The notes under the pieces were generated by a model. The model saw only the letters and a program-made list of their open reading frames with translations. It searched no databases and was not told the origin of the DNA. Source: DATAOG01 sp963753685 (lineage in GTDB: Bacteria > Pseudomonadota > Alphaproteobacteria > Geminicoccales > Geminicoccaceae). From it: 64,000 bases of DNA. Both the position numbers and the translations under genes were made by a program. Of the stretch, positions 55,149 to 64,000 are shown piece by piece. The stretch lies in the NCBI GenBank assembly GCA_963753685.1, contig CAVWDE010000025.1:1-64000 (forward strand). The letters run 5' to 3'. Every line of letters starts with the position of its first letter. Positions within the stretch are counted from its first letter, which is position 1.

Positions 55149-58100
55149 TTACTTCTTCACAGCGGCAAAGGTGCCGGCAGCCCCGTAGTTGCTGCCGCTC
55201 ACCGTGAACCGGCCCATCTGCCCGGCCGGCGCCACTCCGGGCCCCTCCGCGCCCTGCACGAAACTCCCGGCGATGCCGGCGGTGCGCCCGCCGCCGCTCA
55301 GGCCGCCCTGAAACACGGCCTTGCCGCCCTGCTGCTGGGTGAACCCGGTCATGGTCGCGCCGTCGAACTTGAGCGCGGTCAGCCCGGCCCGGCTGCCGAA
55401 GTTCCACGTGCTGTCGTAGGTGCCGGTCGCCGAATAGAGCGCGCCCGCGTTGACGACGTTGCCGATCGCGCCGCCCGAATACTGCGCCGTGCCGCTGGTC
55501 GGCAGCCGCGACCCATCCGGCACGTTGCCCGCGACCCAGGTGCCGAGATGGACGTGGCTGCGCAGAGCATCGGCACCGCGCGTGTCGAGGTCGCCGAAGA
55601 AGAAGCCCCACTTCAGATCCTTGCTCTGCGGCATCGCGGCGAGGAACGCCTTGGTGTCGGCGTTCGCGGTCGAGCCCGGGGCGTTGGCCGCCTGGCGCAG
55701 CAGCTCGCCCGAGACCATGGCGGCATCGGCGGTCGGATTCTTGTCGCCCGTGCGCGCGCCGAACCGATCCTGATCGATGTAGGCGCTCTCGCCGCGACTC
55801 TGATCGCCCGCCAGGCCGCCCATCGTGAGCGTGCCGAGGTTGGTCAACGTGTAGGCCGCCTCGATCCGGTTGGTCGTGGGATTGACCTTGAGCATGAAGC
55901 CCTCGGGGCTGTTGCCGGTGTCGAGGGCGACCACGCCCAGATTCGGCTGGCCGATCTGCGCCTCAGCCAGACCGGCGGCGAAGCCATGGAATTCGGTATT
56001 CTTTCGTCTTCGTCCGTCGTGACGGCCAAGGCGCGTGGACTCCACGCCGGTCGCGAGACGAAGGACGGCAAACTGCTGCTGCTGGCGGCGCCTTGTCCGT
56101 GGTCGGCGATGCGGTCAGCGGCCGCTCGACGCCGCCGGTCTCATCCGGAGGATTGAAGTTCTCGAGCACGAAGTAACCGGCACGACCGTCCCGAGCGACC
56201 CCGTTGTCGCCGATCGCGTCGTTGCCGCCGCCCGCCGAGGTGCTCGACGATGTTGCCGGTCGCGAGTACGTCCTTCTGATCACCATCCACCGCACCCCGG
56301 GTCGAGCCGACGGTATGCGCATCGAGGACGACCTCCTCGCCCACCTTGGAGTGGTCCTCATTGTCGACGTGGTAGCGGACCTGACCGATGGTGGCGGAGA
56401 TCGTGCTTCGCTGCGTCGGACCTTTGCCGTCCTGCGCCAAGCCCTCGATGCCGAAGTCGGCGTGCAGCACGCCAGTCTGCTCGTCGCCGCCCTGGAAGCG
56501 CCCTGTTTGCTGCCCGCCGGCGTGCCGATGATCAGGAGCCCGGTGTCCGCGAGTTTCAGCCCACCGGTGCCATCCTCGTTCCGGAACGCGGTCGTGTTGC
56601 GCAGGAAAGCCCGAATCGTGTCGGCCACCGTGGGCGGGTCCGGCTGATCCTTCTGCTCGAAGCCGTCCAGCCCCGGCGAGATGAAGAACGTGTCCAGCCG
56701 CCGCTCGGTGTCGGGCGGATTGTCGACATCGCCCGCCGCAAAGATGAACCGCTCCTGGCTGTCGAATCTGTTGCAGTACCTGCTGGCGCTGCTTGGCTGT
56801 GATCACGCTGCCGGGAATTGCATTGATCGCTGCTTCAAGGTGTGCATCGTCAGCACCGAACGCATTCACAAGTGCGTCAGCGAGATTTTTACGATCAGCC
56901 TCGCTCTGGTTTGGATCCGTTTCAAGGCTGAAGACGTTTAAAAAGCGATCAGTCAAGAAGGCCCCCGAGTCGTCGTGAAGGGCGGGTGCGTTTGGATTCA
57001 ATTCCGCCCGCAGTCGATCGCGCCCCTCCGACGTAGCGACAAGTGGCCTAGCCTCCAGCAAGATAAAATTGTCAGGGTTTCTGGATGTTACTGCGCTGAC
57101 GTTCTTACCTTCATCCAATTGTCCCGCGAATTCATGCCAAATTGTGTCTTTTAGCTGCGCATTTGTCGTTAAGACGGCAAAGCCATTTTGTAGAACAACG
57201 AAGGTGGCGTCGCCAAACAATGTCCGCGGAGTAGACGCGTTCTGATCTTTTACCAGTGTGTCTTGCACGGAAGATTTGGTTCCGTTGTTTGGCAAAACAA
57301 ATCTGCTCTGGTCTGAAACATCGTCTCTCACTATAAACGGGGCGTCAGGACCGAGGCTGCCGTCAAGTGTAAAGAAACTGCCGAAATCTTCCTCCTCACC
57401 GACAGGTGCAATAGCAAAATTCTCACTTGTAGGGCCCCAGAAAATATATTGGAGATTACTTCCAACGCCGTTTGTCGTAATTTTCGCTTCTGGGTGGACT
57501 GAGATGCCGGTAGAGCCGGTGGAACAGGCGACATTCCCCGGGCAGGTCACGCCTATCGGCACAGGATGAGAAATATCAAGATCACTAGTGAGTGCTTCAT
57601 TTGAGTTGTAAAGGCGATTTGTGGTAGCGCCGGGATCGCGTGGCGTGTCGAGCGGGAATGTGTTACCGCCCGGATCTGTTTCGAATACTGGCTGAGACGG
57701 ATCACGGGATTGAACTAACGAGCGCTCGTCGGTGTCGGCCTCGCTGGGCAGCGTCGCCACGAGGTTCAGTCCGCCCACTTGACTGCCGGGTCCGAAGCTA
57801 CCCGCCGGACTGATCGCCCCGAGCCCTTGGCCGAGTCCCGTGGTCTCGGCGGCCGGGGTCGTGTTCTGGCTGAGGTCGTCCTGGACGTTCTCGAGCGTGT
57901 TGGTGGCGGCGGTCGCCTCGGTCGGGGCGGGCGCGGCTGCGCCGGCGCCGGGGGCGATCGCCGCCAGCAGGCCGGGGTTGAGCGCCGCCATGTCGACCGC
58001 GATCGCGCCCTCGGGCCGGCGCGCCGGCGATTCGGGCGCCGCACCGCGGGTCGTGACCGTCTCGAAGCCCGGCAGGACCACTTCCTCGGTCTCGCCCGCC

Positions 58101-58607
58101 GCGGTCATGGTCAGCGGGCCGCCGTACAGGAGGCCGGTGCGGGTGGTGCCGTCCGCGCCGACGAACACCAGGCCGCCGCCATGGGCGAGCTTGGCCTCGC
58201 CCGCAGGCGTGGTCACGACCACCGGCTCGGCGAAGCCCGGGCGGCCGCCCGCGACCCGCAAGCAGACCCTGCTCCAGGGTCAGGTGCAGGCGGTCGCTGC
58301 TGGCCCCGGGGTCGAAGGCGAAGTCGTCGATCGTCAGCGCGCCGCCGCTGGCGAGCGTGAGCGAGGTGCCATCCGCCAGCAGCAGCTCCAGGACCCGGCC
58401 GTCCTCGGCGGCGAAGCGCTGGCCCTGGATCGCCGACTGGGCGAGCGGGCGCACCTCGGGCGGTGCCGCGCGCGGTTCGACCGAGAGCGCCATGCCCGCG
58501 TCCTCGGGCACGGCCGCCAGCGCCGTGGTCGCCGAGCGTAGCGTGGTCGAAAGCAGGATCGCGACCAGGGCGGCGGCCGCCGACGTCGAACGGGTGTTCG
58601 CTACCAT
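55149..58607 (-). CDS. Large FecR-domain protein ending in a TbpB-like beta-barrel (five frame breaks)
   Basis: About 1150 residues from ATG 58607, chosen for AAGGAGG 6 bases upstream. A signal peptide without lipobox (ends ATTALA) is followed by a FecR domain (about residues 45-175: LLLADGTSLTLASGGALTID, VVVTTPAGEAKLAHGGG, GLLYGG). The middle (about 250-620) is unrecognised and partly AT-rich. The C-terminal ~130 residues (GTAQYSGGAIGNVVNAGALY, GGGRTAGIAGSFVQGAEGPG, FTVSGSNYGAAGTFAAVKK) match the TbpB-type small barrel found in Slam cargo. Breaks: extra bases near 58265-58272, 56762, 56231-56233 and 56073-56085, and one missing near 56505; the sum is a multiple of three. The middle gene of the Slam-like operon. 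FecR here is likely a structural surface domain, not a sigma regulator. Confidence 0.75.
56820..57720. other. AT-rich segment inside the FecR/TbpB-like gene
   Basis: Roughly 900 bases at about 45-50% GC in a window averaging about 70%. The reading frame stays open through it on the minus strand (56762-58265), so it codes for the central part of the protein (SLGPDAPFIVRDDVSDQS, FGDATFVVLQNGFAVLT). Composition suggests a domain acquired by transfer. Confidence 0.6.
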
Positions 58608-58665
58608 CCTCGCCTCCTTTTTCACCGTCCCGGCACCAGCGCCGGGCGGCTTGCGATCCCGTCGA

Positions 58666-60066
58666 TCAGAAGCTGAACGACGCGCCGACGGTGATCGATG
58701 TGTTGTCGAACTGGTCGTTGGGCAGATTCGATTCGTTCCAGGTCTGCAGGCCGATCACGTTGAGATTGAGATGGTCGGTGAACGGCACGCTCAGCGACAG
58801 GCTGAGGTCGTAGCGGTCGTCCTTCTGCTCGTGGTCGGGATCGACCTGCGGATCGGGCTTGTCGTACACGGTCCGGCGATAGGCGCCCGCCACGGAGACG
58901 CTCCAGAGCTGCTCGGTGACCCAGTTGAAGGGCACCGGAAACAGCTGGGTCGCGGTCACGCCGGCGCCGTACTCGTTGAAGGTCTCGAAATTCTCGTCGG
59001 CGTCGTTGTGCCCGAACAGGCCATCGAAACTCAGGAACGTTTGTGGCAGGACCAGCCAGGTCACGCCGGGTCGGATCGTGCCGTAGGTGCCGGTCTGATT
59101 GCTCGCGGTCGGCTGGTCCTTGGTGTCGTCGAAGTTCTGGGCGACCACCCGTCCGGTCGTCTCGACCAGCAGGTTTGGCAGCGGATAGAGCCGGGCGTTG
59201 AGCCCGCCGCCGAAGGCGGTGAGATAGTTGTCATCGTCCAGCGCCACGTAAGACGCCTCGCCGAACGGTCGCAGCGAAGCCACCGGCTGGCCGACCGGCC
59301 CGATATAGAAACGGGGGCCGACCTCGAGATCGGCGAGCCAGGTGTTGACCTCGCTCTCCTCGGCGTAGCGCGAGCCGAACAGCGACAGATCCGCCTCCAG
59401 CGCATGGCCGGCCTGGGTCCCGAAGTCGTACGCGTAGTGGAGATCGGACGAGACGACCGCGGAGAAGTCGCTCTGCTCGGTGTCCTTGTTGTCGAGGAAC
59501 GGCCCCTCGAAGCCGAACACGCGGATGTTGTTGGAGCTCGGTCCGGCATTGGCGTTGGTCTCGTAGCGACCGCCGAGAAAGACCGAGCCGGTGAAGCGAT
59601 GGGGCGCCAGAGCGGCGCGCTCGCGCTCGGCGCGCTCGACCAGAGCACGCGCCCGGTCGCGGATCTCGGGCGGCACGGCCCGGCCCTCCAGCCCGCCGAC
59701 GATGTCGGCTTCGCCGGCGAGATAGAGCTGCGCGATCTCCGGGGCGCCGTTGCGCTGGTACAACTCGCCCAGGCGCAGCTTGATGTCCGGCCGGTCGGGA
59801 TCGACCAAGAGGATCCGCTCCAGAGCCGCGATCGCCCCGTCGAGATCGCCGACCGCGACCGCGGCCTCGGCGAAGGCATAGGCCTTCTCGGTGTTGGTCG
59901 GATCCGCCAGCATCGCATCGAAGGTTTCGTGATAGCGCGCATCGGCCGCGGCGGTGGCTTCCTCGGCGGCCAGGGGTAGACAGACCCGCAGCCCTCCAAG
60001 CAGCGCCCCGGCGCAGACGCCGACCAGGACCGCGCACGCCAGCCGGGACGGGGATGGGGGTCGCAT
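58666..60066 (-). CDS. TPR-beta-barrel outer-membrane protein, Slam (surface lipoprotein assembly modifier)-like
   Basis: 466 residues from ATG 60066. A signal peptide at 1-35 (CAVLVGVCAGALLGGLRVCL, ends PLAAEE) leads to TPR helices at about 40-125 (YAFAEAAVAVGDLDGAIAAL, LRLGELYQRNGAPEIAQLYL). From about 150 the protein is an alternating-strand barrel that begins FTGSVFLGGRYETNANAGPS and ends GASFSF with the terminal Phe of outer-membrane proteins. TPR plus a 14-strand-size barrel with a Y-x-(T/S)NAN motif is the SlipAM/DUF560 (Slam) layout. Slam proteins move TbpB-type cargo across the outer membrane (type XI secretion). The next gene (58 bases on) encodes a TbpB-like barrel, which supports the call. 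A general porin is the alternative. Confidence 0.7.
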   Translation of the reverse strand: MRPPSPSRLACAVLVGVCAGALLGGLRVCLPLAAEEATAAADARYHETFDAMLADPTNTEKAYAFAEAAVAVGDLDGAIAALERILLVDPDRPDIKLRLGELYQRNGAPEIAQLYLAGEADIVGGLEGRAVPPEIRDRARALVERAERERAALAPHRFTGSVFLGGRYETNANAGPSSNNIRVFGFEGPFLDNKDTEQSDFSAVVSSDLHYAYDFGTQAGHALEADLSLFGSRYAEESEVNTWLADLEVGPRFYIGPVGQPVASLRPFGEASYVALDDDNYLTAFGGGLNARLYPLPNLLVETTGRVVAQNFDDTKDQPTASNQTGTYGTIRPGVTWLVLPQTFLSFDGLFGHNDADENFETFNEYGAGVTATQLFPVPFNWVTEQLWSVSVAGAYRRTVYDKPDPQVDPDHEQKDDRYDLSLSLSVPFTDHLNLNVIGLQTWNESNLPNDQFDNTSITVGASFSF

Positions 60067-60953
60067 GAGGCTCTTGCCGGCGGCGGATCTGCGCTCCGGC
60101 ACGGGCGCCGCCGTCCCGGCAATCGCGATCGCGGCTTCCAGCCGTGGCAGGCAACCCTGGGCGCGGCACGCGCCTGGCGGCCCGTCCGGGCCACCTCCCG
60201 GCCAACCCGCACCCGACCCGCCTGCGATTTCGGAGGATGCCTCCTGGCATCGGGGTGGCGACGCTGTTCCGCTCAGAGCCGAATCCACCCCGGCGCGCGG
60301 CCAGAAGCCCCGCTGACCCAGGCTCAGAACGCTTTTTGCTTCTTGCGGCGCGTTCATGAATCGCTTCCAAGTAATTGGCAGTTGATATTGAAACTGGGAA
60401 GCCACAGGGGTCAAGCTGCCAAATTGCAACCGGATGTAAATTTGCGACATGTGGCTTTTCGGCTACAGCGAGGCTCGTGACGGTCGGTGCGACGTCGTCA
60501 GGCGACAGGCTGGCGCTGGATGGACAGGGTGAGCCGGTCCGGTCACGCGCGACCTCAACCGGCCAACTCACGCGTTCCCTGCAGCCGCTGGCGCGCGCTT
60601 GCGTGACCCGGGCGGCAACGCTAGAGTCGTGCCCATGACCTGGCTCGTCTCCACCGGTCGAAGCGCGCCCCGCCGCCGACGACGGCTCGGCTGAACGCGC
60701 CCTGGCGGCCGCGCCGCCACCACGACCATCCGCCCGCCCGCCGGTCGGGTCCCCAGGAGACCAGCCGTGCCTTGCTGCCATCAGGTCGACCCTGCCCAGC
60801 GTCCGGGTGCCGCCACCCTGTCGGCGCCGGCGTCGCTTGGCGCGCGCTCCGTCCCGAACCCCTCACAACCGGATGAGACCACCATGCCGACGCTCGCCCA
60901 CGCCCGACGTACCGCCCCCTGCCAGGTTCGAGATCCGGGCTCGGGAGGCGGCC
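60067..60953. other. 887-bp intergenic region upstream of the Slam-like operon and the GNAT gene
   Basis: No gene could be supported. The Slam-like frame stays open back to 60450 but without a signal peptide or conserved content, so 60066 is preferred. The stretch 60340-60470 is AT-richer and is the best place for the operon promoter. The other open frames are short and lack recognisable products. Confidence 0.45.
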
Positions 60954-61481
60954 ATGCACCGGACGCGGCTACTTAGCGGCGCCGATGCGGCGGCGTTCCA
61001 GGCGCTGCGGCTCGAGGCGCTTGAGCGCCATCCCACGGCGTTCGCCGCGGCGCTCGAGGAGGAAGCCGGGCAGAGCCTCGAGGAGGTGGCAGCCCGGCTC
61101 GAAGAGGGGGCCGTGTTCGGCGCGTTCGTCGACGGCCGCCTCGCCGGCAGCGCCGGCTTCGCGCAGCCCGAGCGGGCCAAGAAGCGCCACAAGGGCGTGC
61201 TCTGGGGGGTCTACGTGCAGGCGCCGGTGCGCAGCCAGGGCCTGGGCCGCGGCCTGGTCCTGCGCGTGATCGACCATGCCCGAAGCCGGGTCTTGCAGCT
61301 GCACGCGACCGTCGCCACCACCAACCAGGCCGCCCGCCAGCTCTACCGCCAGCTCGGCTTTCGGACCTACGGCCTCGAGCCCCGCGGCCTCAGGGTCGGC
61401 GGCCAGGATGTCGACCAGGAGCTGATGGTCCTGCTGTTCCCCGACCGGCACCAGGGCGAGATCGCCATGGCGAGCCGGTAG
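60954..61481 (+). CDS. GNAT-family N-acetyltransferase
   Basis: 175 residues from ATG 60954 with GGAGG 5 bases upstream. The GNAT fold reads well: ADAAAFQALRLEALERHPTA at the N-terminal helix, GVLWGVYVQAPVRSQGLGRG with the acetyl-CoA pyrophosphate loop (R-S-Q-G-L-G), and ATTNQAARQLYRQLGFRTYG in the last motif. Acetylates an unknown amine, peptide or small molecule. Convergent with the dehydrogenase gene, 6 bases between stops. Confidence 0.88.
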   Translation: MHRTRLLSGADAAAFQALRLEALERHPTAFAAALEEEAGQSLEEVAARLEEGAVFGAFVDGRLAGSAGFAQPERAKKRHKGVLWGVYVQAPVRSQGLGRGLVLRVIDHARSRVLQLHATVATTNQAARQLYRQLGFRTYGLEPRGLRVGGQDVDQELMVLLFPDRHQGEIAMASR

Positions 61482-61487
61482 CACGAC

Positions 61488-62530
61488 TCAAGGCGCTGCG
61501 CCGCGACCGGCGCGCAGGCGGGCCGCCACCTTCTGATCCGCGACCGCCTGCGGCGTCTGGCCGGAGCGGGCGGCAGCGTCCAGGATGGCCGCCGTGATGG
61601 TCTCGATCCGGCCGACCGCCGCCAGCACCGCGGCCCGCGAATTGTCGATCCGCTCCTGATGGAAGTCGATCACGCCGCCGGCATTGGCGAGGTAGTCGGG
61701 GACGTAGAGGACGCCGCGGGCGGCGAGCATCGTCCGCGTGGCGGGGGAGCGCCAGCTGGTTGTTGGCGCCGCCGCACACGATCTTCGCCCGCAGGCGCGG
61801 GAGGGTCTCGTCGTTGAGCACCGCACCCATCGCACAAGGCGCCAGCAGATCGACCGGCTGGTCGTAGATCGCCGCCGGATCGACCGCCTGCGCCCCGAGC
61901 TCCTCGGCCGCCCTGGCCGCGCGCGCCGGATCCAGATCGGCCACGATCAGCTCGGCCCCCGCGGCGTGCAGATGGTCCGCAAGCGGCCGGCCGACATTGC
62001 CCAGGCCCTGGATCGCGACCCGCAGGCCGGCGAGGTCGTCCCGGCCGGTCAGGTGCCGGACGGCGGCCCGCAGCGCCATCAGCACGCCATAGGCGGTGAC
62101 CGCGAGCGGCGCCCGCGCCGCCGCCGTCGCGGCCGCGGTGTGGCTGGTCACCGCGCGCATCACGGCGAGGTCCTCGAGGGTCGTCCCGATGTCGTCCGCC
62201 ACGATGTAGCGGCCGCCCAGCTGCTCGACCGCGCGGCCCATCGCGCGCAAGAGGGCCGGCGTCTTGGCGCGCTTCGGGATCGCCCAGGATCACCGACTTG
62301 CCGCCGCCATAGGGCAGATCGCAGATCGCCGCCTTGCAGGACATGCCGCGCGCCAGGCGCAGCGCATCCTTGAGCGCGTCCGCCTCGCTCGCATAAGGCC
62401 ACATCCGGCAGCCGCCGAACGCCGGCCCGAGCGCGGTCGAGTGCAGCGCGATGATCGCCCGCAGCCCGGCCGCGGCGTCGCACACGAACACCAACTGCTC
62501 GTGATCGTCGAAATCGGGATGGCCGAACAT
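61488..62530 (-). CDS. Leucine/Glu/Phe/Val-type amino acid dehydrogenase (two frame breaks)
   Basis: About 346 residues from ATG 62530 (MFGHPDFDDHEQLVF). NAD-dependent oxidative deamination of a branched-chain amino acid is predicted: ALGPAFGGCRMWPYASEADA and ICDLPYGGGKSVILGD (catalytic Lys of GGGKS) form the substrate domain, and RVAIQGLGNVGRPLADHLHA the NAD motif. Later GGANNQLAL and YVPDYLANAGGVIDFHQE close the fold. Extra bases at 62266-62267 (gg) and in the run 61743-61747 split the frame; removing both gives one continuous protein. Sequence and size are closest to leucine dehydrogenase (~350 residues). Confidence 0.87.
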
Positions 62531-62719
62531 GGCTCGCGTCTCCGCCAGGCACCCTGCGCTGTCGACTGTCCGCCTCGCTCTGTCAAGAATTGGTTGCCGC
62601 GCGGGGCCGCGCCGATCTCGACCGCGCGCCCGCGACATGCCACCATGCGCCGCCGCCACCGGGTATGCCCGCCCCCGCAGCGGGCGATTGCAAGCCGGGC
62701 GCAAGGGAGAAACGCCGCC

Positions 62720-62962
62720 ATGGGCATCATCTGGACCCTGATCATCGGCCTGCTCGCCGGCATCGTCGCCAAACTCCTGATGCCGGGGCGCGATCCGGGC
62801 GGCTTCATCATCACCATGCTCCTGGGTGTCGCCGGCGCCTTCGTCGCGACCTATCTCGGCCAGGCGATCGGCTGGTACCAGGCGGGCCAGGGCGCGGGCT
62901 TCATCGGCGCCGTGGTCGGCGCGATCATCCTCCTGATCATCTATCGCATCGTGAAGCGCTGA
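62720..62962 (+). CDS. GlsB/YeaQ/YmgE family membrane protein
   Basis: 80 residues from ATG 62720 with AGGGAG upstream. Three hydrophobic segments (IIWTLIIGLLAGIVAKLLM, IITMLLGVAGAFVATYL and FIGAVVGAIILLIIYRIV) and the PGRDPGG and G-rich turns are those of the transglycosylase-associated (YeaQ) family, small stress-linked inner-membrane proteins of unclear function. It is independent of both flanking genes: the dehydrogenase upstream is divergent (189 bp apart) and the binding-protein gene starts 280 bases downstream. Confidence 0.92.
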   Translation: MGIIWTLIIGLLAGIVAKLLMPGRDPGGFIITMLLGVAGAFVATYLGQAIGWYQAGQGAGFIGAVVGAIILLIIYRIVKR

Positions 62963-63242
62963 CCCGGAGGTCCGGCGGCAGAGGTCGTAACGCGGCTCCT
63001 CCGATCTGGACCGCGGGCGGTAGCCGCCATCCCGATGCCGATTTCGACCGTTGTAGCTGAAGAGCAGATCTGCTCGGGGGAGGCTTCGATCGGCTTGTCG
63101 TGACCCGATCCGGACATCGCGGTTGGAACCATTTCGAGCTACTCAGCTGCCGGAACAACTTGCATAATGAACGGTTAGCGCCGGCTCGCCATGACGTGGC
63201 CCCGGCCCGCTGATCGCTCCGAACGATTGAGGGAGACGTTCG

Positions 63243-64000
63243 ATGCCGATGTGGCAGAATCGCCGCTATTTCCTGGCCAGCGCGTCGCTGGCCGCGGCCG
63301 CTGGCGTCTTCGGCGCCCGTGGTTCGCTCGCGGCGGAGGGGGGCCCGCCAGAGACGACCACGATTTGCTTGAAGAAGCAAATGGCCATCTGTTTCGCCCC
63401 GCTATACGTAGCCGAAGCGTTCCTGGGCGCCGAGGGCTTCAGCGATGTCCAGTATGTGACCGTAGCCCCAGGGCGAGCTGATGTCAGCATGGTCGGGCAA
63501 GGCGATTTGGATTTCGACATCACCTTCGCCGGAGCGATCGTTTATGAGCTCGATGCCGGCTTGCCGCTGACAGCGCTGGGAGGATTGCATGTGGGTTGCT
63601 ACGAGTTGTTCGCGCGTGAACCAATTCGTTCCATAAGCGACTTGAAGGGCAGGCGTGTGGCTCTCACCAATCCGAACTCAGGAGAACATCTTTACATTTC
63701 GATCATGGCCACGGAAATCGGCCTCGATGCCAAGAAAGATATCGATTGGGCTTTCGGCCCGGACGCTATGGAGCGGTTCATCGCCGGCGAGGCCGATGCC
63801 TTTCTCGGCTTCCCACCCCAGCCGCAGGAACTGCGCGCCCGCGGAGTCACACGCGTCATTCTCAACACCGTCCAGGACCTACCTTGGTCGCAATATTTCT
63901 GCTGTATGATGTATGGTAACCGTGCCTGGGTTCGGAATCACCCGATCGCCACTAAGCGATTCCTTCGTGCTATCTACAAGGCAGCCGACTTCTGCACTGC
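63243..64000 (+). CDS. NMT1/TauA-like ABC transporter substrate-binding protein (partial, runs off the right edge)
   Basis: At least 252 residues from ATG 63243, with AGGGAG upstream. The N-terminus NRRYFLASASLAAAAGVFGA looks like a twin-arginine-type signal (RRxFL). The mature part starts at EGGPPETTTICLKKQ, then APLYVAEAFLGAEGF, GQGDLDFDITFAGAIVYELD, ISDLKGRRVAL and PWSQYFCCMMYGN, the pattern of NMT1/ThiY/SsuA-type binding proteins for sulfonates, pyrimidine precursors or nitriles. GC content is lower than in the rest of the window. Transporter partners lie beyond the edge. Confidence 0.85.
   Translation, partial: MPMWQNRRYFLASASLAAAAGVFGARGSLAAEGGPPETTTICLKKQMAICFAPLYVAEAFLGAEGFSDVQYVTVAPGRADVSMVGQGDLDFDITFAGAIVYELDAGLPLTALGGLHVGCYELFAREPIRSISDLKGRRVALTNPNSGEHLYISIMATEIGLDAKKDIDWAFGPDAMERFIAGEADAFLGFPPQPQELRARGVTRVILNTVQDLPWSQYFCCMMYGNRAWVRNHPIATKRFLRAIYKAADFCT

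Noticed and set aside
52202..55207. Open frame of about 1000 codons on the plus strand opposite the CHAT gene
   Set aside because: Arg/Gly/Ala-rich low-complexity product with no motif; the reverse strand has TPR and CHAT motifs with intact catalytic residues.
58607..58625. GTG start at 58625 (MKKEARMVANT) for the FecR protein
   Set aside because: The AAGGAGG in these bases is a strong ribosome-binding site for the ATG at 58607, so the extension is not coding.
60375..60638. Small 87-codon open frame in the gap before the GNAT gene
   Set aside because: TTG start without ribosome-binding site, no family, and composition like non-coding DNA around it.
1..64000. CRISPR arrays, tRNA or rRNA genes, insertion sequences, attachment sites
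   Set aside because: Looked for direct-repeat/spacer patterns, clover-leaf arms with CCA-type ends, and transposase motifs; none was found by eye. The only tandem repeat is the coding 51-bp repeat in rhs.

Overview
The window is about 70% GC with GTG/TTG starts, many 4-nt start/stop overlaps and a high coding density. Gene content (imp-type T6SS, CaiB/BaiF CoA-transferases, branched-chain amino acid ABC transporter, GldG-type ABC operon) suggests an alphaproteobacterium, probably of the Rhodospirillales/Geminicoccales kind; this placement is inference.

Layout. (1) 1-10951: the end of a Liv-type uptake system (permease, binding protein) and a CoA-ester catabolic cluster: two CoA-transferases, a VOC protein, a BadI/MenB-like crotonase, an acyl-CoA ligase, an acyl-CoA dehydrogenase, a 3-hydroxyacyl-CoA dehydrogenase plus a separate 3HCDH C-terminal protein, and a zinc-free MDR reductase. 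The Liv system may import the acid that the cluster activates and degrades. (2) 10955-15621: a reverse-strand ABC operon (ATPase, ABC-2 permease, GldG-like, DUF4340, hypothetical). (3) 15731-16624: a secreted MBL-fold lactonase-like hydrolase. (4) 17304-37788: a complete type VI secretion cluster on the plus strand, tssA-tssB-tssC-hcp-tagJ-tssE-tssF-tssG-clpV-fha-tssJ-tssK-tssL-tssM-tagF-pppA. (5) 37828-48642: the reverse-strand effector operon, vgrG, two DUF2169 adaptors, a small membrane protein, a PAAR-like protein, an Rhs protein whose tip looks like a nucleic-acid deaminase, a SUKH-like immunity candidate and a membrane protein. (6) 48881-50942: a PpkA-type kinase that would complete the PpkA/PppA/FHA switch; then an OmpA-like protein. 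(7) 51737-60066: a reverse-strand operon encoding a Slam-like outer-membrane protein, a large FecR protein ending in a TbpB-like barrel, and a secreted TPR-CHAT protease. This resembles a type XI (Slam) secretion locus with an unusual cargo and a protease partner, and is the most novel-looking system here. (8) 60954-64000: GNAT acetyltransferase, leucine-type dehydrogenase, GlsB-like membrane protein and the start of an NMT1/TauA-like binding protein.

About twenty single-base frame breaks interrupt otherwise well-conserved genes. Nearly all are one extra base, often in a G/C run, and in every gene the summed length is consistent with intact proteins. I treat them as probable sequence errors and give composite coordinates. 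No rRNA, tRNA, CRISPR array or transposase was recognised.
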